From positions 1-62,458 of the forward strand of contig JARQWU010000031.1 of NCBI GenBank assembly GCA_040182905.1: 62,458 nucleotides of DNA. The letters run 5' to 3'. A program made the translations under genes and the position numbers. Shown one piece after another: positions 47,900 to 57,300 of the stretch (its first letter is position 1; each line of letters opens with the position of its first letter). The notes under the pieces are model-generated. The model worked only from the letters and a program-made list of their open reading frames with translations, was not told where the DNA came from and did no database searches. The DNA is from Barthelona sp. PAP020. Lineage: Eukaryota > Metamonada: BaSk clade.

Positions 47900-49651
47900 C
47901 TACACACTTCGAATTACAAACGGATAGAAGAAGTCTTCTGGGAAGTTGGGGAAGAGACTGCTGTTTGGAGGGACGAATTCTGGCTGTTCTTCGTCAGCGA
48001 TGTCTATGTATTCGATGAATGTTTCCATCTTCAAGTAATAAACATCGTTAACTTCATCATAGACGACTTGATCTTCATGCTTGTTGAAGAAGACGTTGGT
48101 GGTGAGGATATCTCTTTGAATGCCGAGTAAGCGATTTTGGGGATTGGCAACTGAACCTTGAGGAGAATAGACAAAAGTGTACTTGATTCCATAAGGAACG
48201 TCGGCGCACATGCTGTCGTGAATGTCTGAGGTACTTGAGGAGGAAGGAATTGTTCCGAATATCTCAAGCCAAACAAATGAATCTTCATGACTGGCGTTTC
48301 CAAACATGGCGACGCGATCTGGAACAGTTGATCCCAACAAAACTTTCTTCGTTGCATCTCTGACTGAAGCGCATGTGTCGCCTGAGATAGCTGCATCATC
48401 AATTTCAAAAAGACAATAACTGCCGTCGTTGTGTCCAAACAAAACGGAGTCTGTTGGCTCTGCCTTACAGATTTTCCCTGTCTTGGAAGGTCTGAGGAGA
48501 TACTGGTCTGGGTCACGTGAGATGGCGTACTTTCCTGAATTTGTGATGACGACGCCTGATAGAATTGGAAGCCCCAAAACATAACCAGGAGTGCCTGACC
48601 ATTCAACAAGAGTTGATGCATCGGAGGAAGTGACAAATTTCACGGTCGTTTTTAAAGACAATCCATATGAAGAGCCAATTTGAATCGAAAGGGGATGACT
48701 TTGAATGACAACCATTGTTATCTGAACTGCCGAAATATCACCGCCATAGCTGTGCGTGATGACGATGGATGTTTCAACTGGAAAGTTCGTCCAAAGCGTT
48801 GGGCTTGCAGCATTATCGACAGCAAATGTCGGAAACGAGGTTGAAGTGCTGATGATGTTTCCACTTGTGTCTTTTGTTGTCACTGAATACGTGGGAGTTA
48901 TTGCAGATGTGCTTGTTGGATTTGGAACAACACCGATGTTCAATGCATTGAGGTATGTCTTCACCCTAGCGACATACTGAACGGCGGTGTCGTATCCCTT
49001 GAGAATCGCGCATTGCCCCGAAACAGCAGTAGCGTGTTGCAGAGAACCAAAGAAGCACACACCCTGTGGAGATGAACGTGGAAATGGAGTATTGTAAAAG
49101 AGCGTGCGTGAAGAGTCGTAGCTGCGATAATTGTCGCCTACAACATAAACAGAACCGAGAGCACCCGCCGCAGTAAGGTCGCTGCGGAATCCTGTATCAA
49201 GATCTGAGTCGAATACAAAAGATGACATTTGGGACGAAGTGTACTGTGAAGCAACGGTATAGTACGCACCAACGGAACCGCTGTTTAACTTTGTAATGCA
49301 TGAAAGACTGTCCTCAGAAGAAACAGCGTATTCATTGGCATTCAGGTTGGAGCTAACAACGCCAAACGAATCGGAACACACTTTAAGCTCCTTTGTCTGG
49401 ACAGCTTGTGTTTCTGGAAGACAGTTATTATCAAAGGTGCTGATTTGAGCCTGAGTACAGTCAGAATCACAGCAACAATTGGGTTCGCATGTTCCCTTGA
49501 TCAAATCGCACATACAGAAGCCAAGGTCAACGTTTTCCTTGATCGCAGAAGCACTTTCGGTAACATTGGTCCAGGTAATCGTCAATTTGGTGCAGCGCAT
49601 CGACGCAAAGCAAATAATGGCCACCAAAAAAAACAAAGTTGCATTTTTCAT
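47900..49651 (-). CDS. TCTN: Tectonic-family protein (ciliary transition zone)
   Basis: A 583-residue protein started at MKNATLFFLVAIICF, a clear signal peptide. Directly after it comes the Tectonic hallmark GFCMCDLIKGTCEPNCCCD with DC about one residue on (about 43-65). The rest matches the Tectonic beta-rich ectodomain and ends with EDFFYPFVIRSV. Tectonics are secreted or membrane-tethered components of the MKS/B9 transition-zone complex that gates ciliary membrane composition. No C-terminal membrane helix is seen, as in TCTN1. Base composition is visibly GC-richer than neighbours (about 53 percent in the 60 bases from 49141, against about 33 percent in a sample of the giant gene). Upstream in-frame codons to 49831 overlap the divergent neighbour and are excluded. 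Confidence 0.92.
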   Translation of the reverse strand: MKNATLFFLVAIICFASMRCTKLTITWTNVTESASAIKENVDLGFCMCDLIKGTCEPNCCCDSDCTQAQISTFDNNCLPETQAVQTKELKVCSDSFGVVSSNLNANEYAVSSEDSLSCITKLNSGSVGAYYTVASQYTSSQMSSFVFDSDLDTGFRSDLTAAGALGSVYVVGDNYRSYDSSRTLFYNTPFPRSSPQGVCFFGSLQHATAVSGQCAILKGYDTAVQYVARVKTYLNALNIGVVPNPTSTSAITPTYSVTTKDTSGNIISTSTSFPTFAVDNAASPTLWTNFPVETSIVITHSYGGDISAVQITMVVIQSHPLSIQIGSSYGLSLKTTVKFVTSSDASTLVEWSGTPGYVLGLPILSGVVITNSGKYAISRDPDQYLLRPSKTGKICKAEPTDSVLFGHNDGSYCLFEIDDAAISGDTCASVRDATKKVLLGSTVPDRVAMFGNASHEDSFVWLEIFGTIPSSSSTSDIHDSMCADVPYGIKYTFVYSPQGSVANPQNRLLGIQRDILTTNVFFNKHEDQVVYDEVNDVYYLKMETFIEYIDIADEEQPEFVPPNSSLFPNFPEDFFYPFVIRSV

Positions 49652-49709
49652 GTGAAGTTCACTGGTCAATGGCAACAAATGAATGAAAAAATAAAATTTA
49701 TTTTTCTTC
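49652..49709. promoter_or_regulatory. Bidirectional promoter between Tectonic and coiled-coil gene
   Basis: Only 58 bp separate the two divergent start codons, so the genes must share a promoter or have overlapping leaders. The segment is AT-rich (AAAAAATAAAATTTATTTTT near 49686-49705) between two GC-richer coding regions. Coordinated expression of the two genes is inferred. Confidence 0.55.
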
Positions 49710-51215
49710 ATGGAATGGTCCATTGAAACGTTAAAGAACGAGAACAAGGCGCTACGAGGTGAAGTTACAAAGCTAAAAATCAAAATTGCGTCCATTATCG
49801 ATCGAGTAATTGGCTTGAACAAAAATGCCAAAATTACGCCGCCGCTGATCCTTCCAATGGATATCTACGATGATGCAGATTCGGAAGTACGGCCAGTAAA
49901 CATCCCACCAATGGTTCAACTTGATGAACGTGAACGTGAGTTTCGACAACAGCAAGCCATTTACGAAACGCAACTGCGCAGTCTTTCCAGTGAAAATGAT
50001 CATCTGCGGTACGAGCTTGGAAGGATTCGTGACCAGTTTCAGGAGCAATCGTTAAGCTCCAGCATCCCAACCGGTCCTATTGTTGACCACGATGTGGATG
50101 CGCTAAAATTTGAAATTGAGGGTCTGAAATGCACCAACCAAGAGCTTGTCTTGCAGCTAAAGACCAGGACAGAGGCACAAAACCCTCGTGAAGCCGATCT
50201 GATCGAGCAAATTTGCGCCCTTTCGAAACAAAACACCGAGCTTGAGGTGGCGAAACAGGAGCTTGTTCACCAAAATGAAAAACTGAGAGCCAACATTCAG
50301 TCGATTCAGGAGATGTCCGACGCCCAATCAGATGTTGTTGGAGAGATCAAGGGCGATGTGGAGGCAGAAGTAGTTCCCGCGAAACTTGTACAAGTGAATG
50401 CAGATGAACCGTCAGACAAAGGGCATTTTGAAGATGTGTGTGAAAGAATTGCTGAAAAGGTAAAGGTGCACATTGGACTCAACACCGTTTTAGAGACAAA
50501 GGAAACGGCTGTTCAGACGGATGATACGATTCAATGGTTTGATGAGGCAATGAAACTGCTCGACGAGAATAAGGAGCTTCAGAACATTATTGATGAAATC
50601 ACAAACGAAAAAAATAGAATCGAGAATGAAATGAAAGACACAGAAAAGGATCTTCAGAGCACAATTACACAACTAAGTGACGGAAATAAGAAAATTCAGG
50701 AAGAAATGACTGATTTACAGAAAAAGCTTAAAGAAGCGGATGAGCGGATAAGCGAAATACCTCAGTTGAATGAAACGATCGTTGGTCTTCGGGATCAAGC
50801 CGCTGAGAATGAAAAGCTCAAGCTCCAAGTTTTTGCATTGACAGCATCGCTTGAATCCGTGAAAAAACATGATACAAACAGTCGCTTTATGCGAATGGCA
50901 AAGATTATCGCCCATGAAATCACAAGAGAATCAGTGCCATCCGTGAACATCCATCAATTTGAGGAGCAAAAAGTCATTATTGAGGCACTTCGTCAGAAAA
51001 ACGAAGCTCTTGATCTTCATTTTATCTCCCTTTCACAAGAAAAAAGCATCCTGGAAAGAAAATACGCAGAACTCATGGATGAATCACGTCGTACCGAACT
51101 CAGGCTCTCCGCATTATCAAGTGAACTACAAAACACCCAACAGCGTCTCGTCGAAGCACTCAAGATCCTTGAAAAACAGTCTTTTTACCCAACAAATATC
51201 ATCCATCGAAAATGA
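49710..51215 (+). CDS. Coiled-coil protein divergently paired with Tectonic
   Basis: A 501-residue protein, coiled coil over nearly its whole length, with breaks around residues 45-70 (Pro-rich, ITPPLILPMD) and 215-240. The opening segment LKNENKALRGEVTKLKIKIA resembles the N-terminal coiled coil of RPGRIP1L-type transition-zone proteins, but no C2 domains follow, so that link is weak inference. Its GC-richer composition matches the Tectonic gene and differs from most of the window. It shares a 58-bp intergenic region with Tectonic, which suggests a ciliary or basal-body role. It ends IHRK. Confidence 0.75.
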   Translation: MEWSIETLKNENKALRGEVTKLKIKIASIIDRVIGLNKNAKITPPLILPMDIYDDADSEVRPVNIPPMVQLDEREREFRQQQAIYETQLRSLSSENDHLRYELGRIRDQFQEQSLSSSIPTGPIVDHDVDALKFEIEGLKCTNQELVLQLKTRTEAQNPREADLIEQICALSKQNTELEVAKQELVHQNEKLRANIQSIQEMSDAQSDVVGEIKGDVEAEVVPAKLVQVNADEPSDKGHFEDVCERIAEKVKVHIGLNTVLETKETAVQTDDTIQWFDEAMKLLDENKELQNIIDEITNEKNRIENEMKDTEKDLQSTITQLSDGNKKIQEEMTDLQKKLKEADERISEIPQLNETIVGLRDQAAENEKLKLQVFALTASLESVKKHDTNSRFMRMAKIIAHEITRESVPSVNIHQFEEQKVIIEALRQKNEALDLHFISLSQEKSILERKYAELMDESRRTELRLSALSSELQNTQQRLVEALKILEKQSFYPTNIIHRK

Positions 51216-51546
51216 AACAGCCTTTTAGTCTTTTGTATAAATGTATCAATAGTTTCTTTCTTCCAAATATTGCCTTTCGTCGAAATGATGAGCCAAAAGA
51301 AAAGAACTTTTGAAACGATTCATCAATTATAAGGGAACTGAAATATGAAAGAAATCTTTTATTTAAATGATTTAAAGAAATATTTTGTCAAAGGAAGGAA
51401 CTGCTATCATTTTCAAATGAAATAAAAAAAGAAGAACTTTATAAATATTATGTGTGAAAGAATAGATGTTTGTTGCCTGTTGACTAACTGCAATTCTCAT
51501 TCGAATAATTTAAACTAACTCAATAAACTAATAAAGGTCTCACCCA
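51216..51546. other. Convergent intergenic region, nothing recognised
   Basis: 331 bp of AT-rich sequence between the coiled-coil gene and the next minus-strand gene. I see no gene, RNA or repeat in it. Confidence 0.5.
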
Positions 51547-52608
51547 TTACCTCAATAAAGCTTCAAAAATATCGTCAACATTGTTCTTCTTTGAATCATT
51601 TGTTTCAATATCTTTGTCACTTTCTTCTTCTCCCAATAAATCTGATAACAATCGAGTTCTTTCAACAACGAAAGAATTTTTATTTTCTTTTAGTACTATT
51701 TCAGAATAATGAAAATCTTCAGGCAAAACACTGACCAATTTTTCCAAAACTTCTTCAATTGCATCCCTATATAATTGAATTTTTTGTTTCCAAAATTTGT
51801 GTGATTTGCACATACAACTCATATTTAAACTATAATCATAATCACTAAGTCTATTTCTATACATTTGCAAGGCTCGATTAGCATTTCTGATTTCCATTTT
51901 TATTAATGGTTCATAAGAAGGTCCTTTATTCGTAAATTTTGCTAATAATTCATTTAATCTGTTTGACATCTCATTATTTAAGATTAAGTTATCATTAAAT
52001 ACAGTAATTTTACTGGAATCCAATGAAAACAGTTGAAAAACACGATTTATTTGAAAAAGAATTTCATCAAATATATATGTTGACTCCAATTCCATTATTA
52101 TTTTCGATTTTCCCAAACTGGTTGGTAAATTTGCTTCATCATTTTTGGGAATTGAACATTTAAACCTTTTTTTCAAAAAATAAAGGGAATTTGTTAAAAT
52201 TGCTCTATATGATGTGAATATACTCTTGTATTTCACAATATTTTTTAAAAAGATATCCAAACAAATGTTATTGTATCGTAAATTCTTGCCTATTATTATT
52301 ATTTTGTCAAATACATACCTACGTACATAATCAAAACGATATATTAAATTATCAACTAAATTTAATAAACGAATTAACAATATTTCATTGTTTGAATCAG
52401 AATTCAAAGGAGAAATATGAAATTTATCAATTACTTCTTTCATAAATATTTCTCTTGATTCATCACTCTTGAAAAATAACAATAATTTCGCAAAATAAGG
52501 ATTTTCAGTCCTTTCATCCTCAAAGTTTAAGAAACGAGTCAAAGTGGACTTGATGTATGTGGGATTATATGCTATTCCTTCATCATCCGTGGATTCATCG
52601 TCATCCAT
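51547..52608 (-). CDS. Hypothetical helical protein
   Basis: A 353-residue protein beginning with an acidic stretch (MDDDESTDDEG) and ending with an acidic then short hydrophobic tail (DDIFEALLR). The middle is predicted helical, with Ile/Leu/Phe/Asn-rich amphipathic segments and a CMCKSHKFW cluster at about 277-286. There is no signal peptide or membrane helix. I do not recognise the family. It is probably nuclear or cytosolic, and an armadillo/HEAT-like helical fold is possible but unproven. It is followed on the same strand by the PQ-loop gene, whose start lies 771 bp upstream. Confidence 0.7.
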   Translation of the reverse strand: MDDDESTDDEGIAYNPTYIKSTLTRFLNFEDERTENPYFAKLLLFFKSDESREIFMKEVIDKFHISPLNSDSNNEILLIRLLNLVDNLIYRFDYVRRYVFDKIIIIGKNLRYNNICLDIFLKNIVKYKSIFTSYRAILTNSLYFLKKRFKCSIPKNDEANLPTSLGKSKIIMELESTYIFDEILFQINRVFQLFSLDSSKITVFNDNLILNNEMSNRLNELLAKFTNKGPSYEPLIKMEIRNANRALQMYRNRLSDYDYSLNMSCMCKSHKFWKQKIQLYRDAIEEVLEKLVSVLPEDFHYSEIVLKENKNSFVVERTRLLSDLLGEEESDKDIETNDSKKNNVDDIFEALLR

Positions 52609-52657
52609 AATACATTAATAAGAAAAATAAAATAAAAATAAACGGTTTTTATACATA

Positions 52658-53380
52658 TTATACACGGTATTTTTTAACATCTTCAGGATTCATATGTAAA
52701 TACATTTTGTATTGCTTATAAATGATTACATCTAAAAGCATTATTCCCCATGAACCCAAAAGCCATGGAATTTGTCCATACACATAGCTTTTAGTCATAG
52801 TATGGAACATCAAACTGAGACCATATGTAAAATTCCCAAAAATTGCTAAAATGAACATTTTCAATTCAAGGCCCTCCACCGATTTCTTTTTGAAATTTTT
52901 TCCGATTTGAGAGAATCTTGAACATGCATACATGACTGAAGATCCATATCCAAATAATATTCCAAAAAATTCTCTATGCTCCCCAATATATGTCGAGATT
53001 AGTGCATAAAGTGATAAAAAAAAGGTAACTACAGAAAAATTGTTAATAGGTTCATATTCTTCCACAGATTTTTGGTTTTTGTACATTTTAAAAAATATGT
53101 ACTGAAAATTTAAAATAAAATCCAGAACCAACCAATATATCACGGTAATAAATTGTGTCAAAATGCCTCCTTTTAAAAGAAGCCCACATAATGAGAATGT
53201 ATCAGCAATGGTCCAAAAAAGTAAAAAGAACGGTGACAAACCATCAGTAGATTTGTTTTTAAAATTTAAAGATATTTGGGGAAGTTGAACAAATAACCAA
53301 ATGCCAGTTGAAATAAATCCAAATATTACTCCCAAGTCATTAATAGAAAAATCTTTAAGTATTAAATTTAAAAAAAACAT
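52658..53380 (-). CDS. PQ-loop repeat membrane transporter (YPQ1/PQLC2-like)
   Basis: A 240-residue protein with seven hydrophobic helices. PQ-loop 1 is FVQLPQISLNFKNKSTDGLS, with the canonical Pro-Gln. PQ-loop 2 is RFSQIGKNFKKKSVEGL, where the Pro is replaced by Ser. Family members export cationic amino acids or cystine from lysosomes or vacuoles, or act as related organelle transporters; substrate is not readable here. Start is the ATG at 53380, and the preceding in-frame GTG is discounted. It sits only 49 bp upstream of the next gene's start on the same strand. Confidence 0.87.
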   Translation of the reverse strand: MFFLNLILKDFSINDLGVIFGFISTGIWLFVQLPQISLNFKNKSTDGLSPFFLLFWTIADTFSLCGLLLKGGILTQFITVIYWLVLDFILNFQYIFFKMYKNQKSVEEYEPINNFSVVTFFLSLYALISTYIGEHREFFGILFGYGSSVMYACSRFSQIGKNFKKKSVEGLELKMFILAIFGNFTYGLSLMFHTMTKSYVYGQIPWLLGSWGIMLLDVIIYKQYKMYLHMNPEDVKKYRV

Positions 53381-53675
53381 CACTTTTGTTCAATCACATT
53401 CTGTAATCATTTTGAAATTATTAAGAATCGAGAATGTTGTAGACTTCAAATAATTTTGAACATTATTTTATTGAAAAATAGACACAATGAAAATTAGTTT
53501 TACCAATACGATTTGAATAAAGAGAAAACACTTCCAAAAAAAAAATTTTTTTTTTCAAAGGCTTAAATGTATGGAAATATTTACCAAAAAAAAAAAAAAG
53601 AAATGGTATAGTGCTAAATGAAAAAAAATAATTCAAAGTTCTTTCACATAATTTTTTTTTGATTTATCTGTTTCA

Positions 53676-56600
53676 ATGAAAGATCGCCTGAATGGGTTTG
53701 ATTTGGCATTAATTGTCAATGAGTTGCGAGCTAAATTAACATCCGCCAGATTTATGAATTTTCATGAAATTGACCGGAAAACGTTCACAATTAGTTTGAG
53801 TTTAAATGAAATAAAGTATAAAATCAACATAAAATTTGGGCAAGGGTTGTGGATAACTGAATTTGAAAGAAAAGTAAAACCTTTTCCTTCCTCTGTGGCT
53901 CAACAGATTCGAAAGTATTTAACAAATCACCGAATTGTTAATATATATCAAAGCGGATTTGATCGAACTGTTATTTTTACTTTTTCAGTTGCAAATGAAA
54001 CTCATTATTTAATTATTGAATTGTATGGAAGTGGCAATATTGTTTTAACGGACACAAGTGGTAAAGTCATATCAGCATTCAGACATCATAAGAACAGTGA
54101 ATCTCCTCTGGTTCTTGGTGAAGCTTATCCAAGTGAATTATTTCAGAAAATGGAGGATTTAAAAGGTGATGAATTTTTAACAAAATTGAAAAATAATATT
54201 GTTAATGTTGTGCAGCAAAAGAGGAAAAAAAAAAGAAGAAAAGGAATCTGTCAAGGTAGTATTTTAGAATTGTTGTGTGACAGTTTTCCTTTTCCACCTG
54301 AAACTTTTGAGCATTCGTTGGCAGAAGTTGGTGTGGCTGTAGATGCAACAAATTTGGATGAATTGCTGACTGATGATTTCAGCAATCAGATTTGTTGTCA
54401 AATGAATCAGTTGTTAAATTTGTCATCCAATGATCTTATACCGGCGTTGGAGGGGTTTATTATTGTTAAAGATATACCTTTGGATGAGTTTTCTGTTGAA
54501 GATCATGAATTAAATGGACAAATTGTCAAGGGATTGCAATCAAAACAAATTAAATCGATTGTAGATTTATTGAGAGAATGTCCAATAATTGATGCTGGTA
54601 AAATCCTTCTTCAGAAGCATTACAAATGCTTAGAAAGTGAAGAAAATTTCATAATACTTTTCCCTTCCTTAAATGAAGTTGCAGATGTTCTATTTAGTTT
54701 GGCTGATGAATTAAAAGAAAAGGATAAACTAAAAGCTAGAGTTGAGGCTCTAATGAAAAAACCTTTGGAAACAAAAGAAAATTTAAAAAGAATTGAAAAT
54801 GAAATGTTACAAATTATTGATAAATTTATCGTGGAAGGAAAAATTTGTGTTGATTATGATATTGTTATTGACTATATTTTGAATATGGCCAAAACTCTCA
54901 AATCGAAAAGTCTGAATCCAGATGTTATTCGATCAGTTATTCAAGATGCTCATTCAGCTGCTGAAGTTTACAATCCTTTGGATTCTATTGTTGATCTTTT
55001 AGTGGTAGATTTTGATTTGAACACTTCTAATCCTTTTTTAGAATTAATTTTGCCTTTACCTTTTGATCGTCTGCCAAAGAATTATGAACCAAACGAAATA
55101 TTCAATGCAAATGTTCCTGATGAATTAGGTTTTGTGGGAAGATGGTGTCGTGGAGAATTTGATACAGATTATCTTGTTAACATCAAAATTCCTTTAGAAA
55201 TAGCAAATTCCAAAATATATGCTTCCAATTTATTTGATGAAGCAAAAAAAATGGAAGCTAAACTTGATAAAGCCAAATTAGCTCATGAAAAACATATTAA
55301 ACATCAAGAGCAGCAAGTATTACAAGCTATTGATTCCATTGATCCAAGATTAAATGTTGAAAGAAATCGTAAGGTGTTTTGGTTTGAAAAGTTTAGGTGG
55401 TTTATTGCCTCAACAGGACATTTGGTTGTTGCAGGACGCGAATTACATCAGAATGAATTGTTGGTTTCCAAATATCTTGATGATGACGATACTTTTCTTC
55501 ATACTTCAGCTGCAGGTTCCCCTGCAACCATTATCAAGCCTGGTAGAAATCCAATTGATTCCAACACATTAGTTGAAGCTGCATCTTTTTGTTTATCTTT
55601 ATCGAGAGCTTGGAAGAATAATGTTGTTGATGATGTTTATTGGGTTTATGGCAAGCAAGTTTCTAAATCAGCTCCAAATGGTCAATATTTAGCTCGTGGT
55701 TCTTTTATGATATATGGTAAGCGTAATTTTGTTCGTGGTGCCAGTTTAAACATGGGTTTAACCTTTCTGTTTATGCTGGATGATTTATCAGTAATTCGTA
55801 AAATTTCAGATTCCAAAACTAAAGCTGAAACTGAAAGAGAAGTTAATAAGGAAAACGTTGATGTTTGGGAGATGTTGGATGATGTAACAACAATAGTTAC
55901 AAGTGAAAAAAATAAAAGTGAAAATATTCATTTTGTCACACCTGAAGGAGATCATCTTTTAACTCAATTCCAATTGGAGAGAATGGAAAGAGAAGCCAAA
56001 GCAAGAAAAGCTATTGAAGAATCAGATAATATCTCAACTGTTTCATCCACCTCTCATATTTCTAATGATGATTTGTTGTCTCAAATTTCTTGCGCTGATA
56101 ATCCTGATATTAATGAAGTTATTGAACAAAAGAACACAAGGCATAAAAAGAAAAGGGTTCGTGATAGGAAAAATATTCGACGTTATGCCGAACAAGATGA
56201 AGAAGATCGTATTTTAATGGAAAGTTTGCTGCATGAAAAACAAACTCGTGAAAAGGAGATGGTTGAAGAAGATATCTCTAATGAAGATTTACCTTTCCTG
56301 CAAACAGTGCATGTGTGTTTCAATTGTGGTATGTCAGGCCATATTGCAAGTGAATGTAAACAACCCAAATTTTCTGCAAGTGATAGAAAGAAGTTCTTAA
56401 GAGAAGAAGAAAAATTGTTTGCAGAAAATATGCTCAATGATGCTAGTATTCTTCCATCTATCAGTGGAATAACATCTGAGGATATTTCTTATCTTGACAC
56501 TTTAACAGATTCACCAACAAATGAAGACACAATCATTGCTGGGTTACTCATGCTTGCTCCATATGATACAATTCGAAAAAATCGATTTAAAGTCAGACTT

Positions 56601-56822
56601 ACACCTGGAAAAATGAAACAAAGTGAAGTTATTGGGGAAATTCAACAAGTGTTTAAAAAAAGTGAAAACGCTGATGATTCATTTGTTGCATTATTAAAAT
56701 CATTGAAGCAAACTGATTGGAATAATGCTATGATAGCTGGTTGTAAGTTGCATCAACAAAATAAGAATAAAAACAAAGGAAAAACTTGGGGAAAAAAAAA
56801 AAATAAACAAAAAAAAAAATAA
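53676..56822 (+). CDS. NEMF: NEMF/RQC2 ribosome quality control factor
   Basis: A 1048-residue protein with the full NEMF layout. NFACT-N opens it (FDLALIVNELRAKLTSARFMN; the conserved Asp-Arg pair is in SGFDRTVIF, about 97-98). A basic KRKKKKRRK patch and coiled-coil arms follow (to about 560). NFACT-R is at about 565-680 (WFEKFRWFIASTGHLVVAGR). A CCHC knuckle CFNCGMSGHIASEC is at about 880-893. NFACT-C is at about 950-1000 (LMLAPYDTIRKNRFKVRLTP). It ends with a very Lys-rich tail. The family binds stalled 60S-peptidyl-tRNA and adds C-terminal Ala (and in yeast Thr) tails, helping Ltn1/listerin ubiquitylation. Length matches human NEMF (1076). Confidence 0.95.
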   Translation: MKDRLNGFDLALIVNELRAKLTSARFMNFHEIDRKTFTISLSLNEIKYKINIKFGQGLWITEFERKVKPFPSSVAQQIRKYLTNHRIVNIYQSGFDRTVIFTFSVANETHYLIIELYGSGNIVLTDTSGKVISAFRHHKNSESPLVLGEAYPSELFQKMEDLKGDEFLTKLKNNIVNVVQQKRKKKRRKGICQGSILELLCDSFPFPPETFEHSLAEVGVAVDATNLDELLTDDFSNQICCQMNQLLNLSSNDLIPALEGFIIVKDIPLDEFSVEDHELNGQIVKGLQSKQIKSIVDLLRECPIIDAGKILLQKHYKCLESEENFIILFPSLNEVADVLFSLADELKEKDKLKARVEALMKKPLETKENLKRIENEMLQIIDKFIVEGKICVDYDIVIDYILNMAKTLKSKSLNPDVIRSVIQDAHSAAEVYNPLDSIVDLLVVDFDLNTSNPFLELILPLPFDRLPKNYEPNEIFNANVPDELGFVGRWCRGEFDTDYLVNIKIPLEIANSKIYASNLFDEAKKMEAKLDKAKLAHEKHIKHQEQQVLQAIDSIDPRLNVERNRKVFWFEKFRWFIASTGHLVVAGRELHQNELLVSKYLDDDDTFLHTSAAGSPATIIKPGRNPIDSNTLVEAASFCLSLSRAWKNNVVDDVYWVYGKQVSKSAPNGQYLARGSFMIYGKRNFVRGASLNMGLTFLFMLDDLSVIRKISDSKTKAETEREVNKENVDVWEMLDDVTTIVTSEKNKSENIHFVTPEGDHLLTQFQLERMEREAKARKAIEESDNISTVSSTSHISNDDLLSQISCADNPDINEVIEQKNTRHKKKRVRDRKNIRRYAEQDEEDRILMESLLHEKQTREKEMVEEDISNEDLPFLQTVHVCFNCGMSGHIASECKQPKFSASDRKKFLREEEKLFAENMLNDASILPSISGITSEDISYLDTLTDSPTNEDTIIAGLLMLAPYDTIRKNRFKVRLTPGKMKQSEVIGEIQQVFKKSENADDSFVALLKSLKQTDWNNAMIAGCKLHQQNKNKNKGKTWGKKKNKQKKK

Positions 56823-57300
56823 ATAGTTTGAATGAATCTTCACACTATTTTTAAAATTCATCTTCGGTTAAAAAGTTTGTTGATTTCTTTTGATTTTTTA
56901 ATTTTTTGAAATTCATGTGAAAAATGGTAAATTGATTGTTGATTGAACGATTTTGTTCTTCTAAATCCTTGAATAAAATGAGAGAAAACAAGAACTTCAA
57001 ATGACCCACCAAAACTTTGGCAAAGAGTTTTTCTGTTTGGTTTCTTTTATTTTTTTTGTTCTTGATCCAGGAATGATTATTTACAATATCTCCATTCACA
57101 ATTTATTTTTGAAGCAAGGATTTTATTTTTGTTTTTCCACATTTTTTTTTTTGAATAAAAGCGTTTTATTGGTATTTTTTATTTTGAGTTTTTGAAACAA
57201 GCTGTTTCATGGTTGTTTTACCAAGTTACAAAATCAAAAACACTTAAAATTTGTCTTCTTTTGGAAACTCATAATCGAATTAAGAAAAGCTGAATGCAAT
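56823..57300. other. Convergent intergenic region between NEMF and RABL6-like genes
   Basis: About 478 bp. A minus-strand open frame (56851-57099) encodes a plausible basic peptide but lacks an ATG and a workable splice partner. A plus-strand hydrophobic frame (57001-57195) looks like chance. Otherwise nothing is seen. Confidence 0.4.

Noticed and set aside
47816-48130. 104-codon plus-strand frame overlapping the Tectonic 3' end
   Set aside because: Antisense shadow of a well-supported Tectonic coding sequence, with a non-ATG start.
56851-57099. 82-codon minus-strand open frame ending FLTEDEF after NEMF
   Set aside because: No ATG start. The candidate upstream exon with a GTAAAT donor gives an in-frame TAA when joined. 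Composition is plausible, so cDNA could revive it, but it is not supportable now.
57001-57195. 64-codon hydrophobic plus-strand frame
   Set aside because: Phe/Leu-rich because of T-rich DNA; no neighbouring exon, no family signal, lies in a convergent 3' region.
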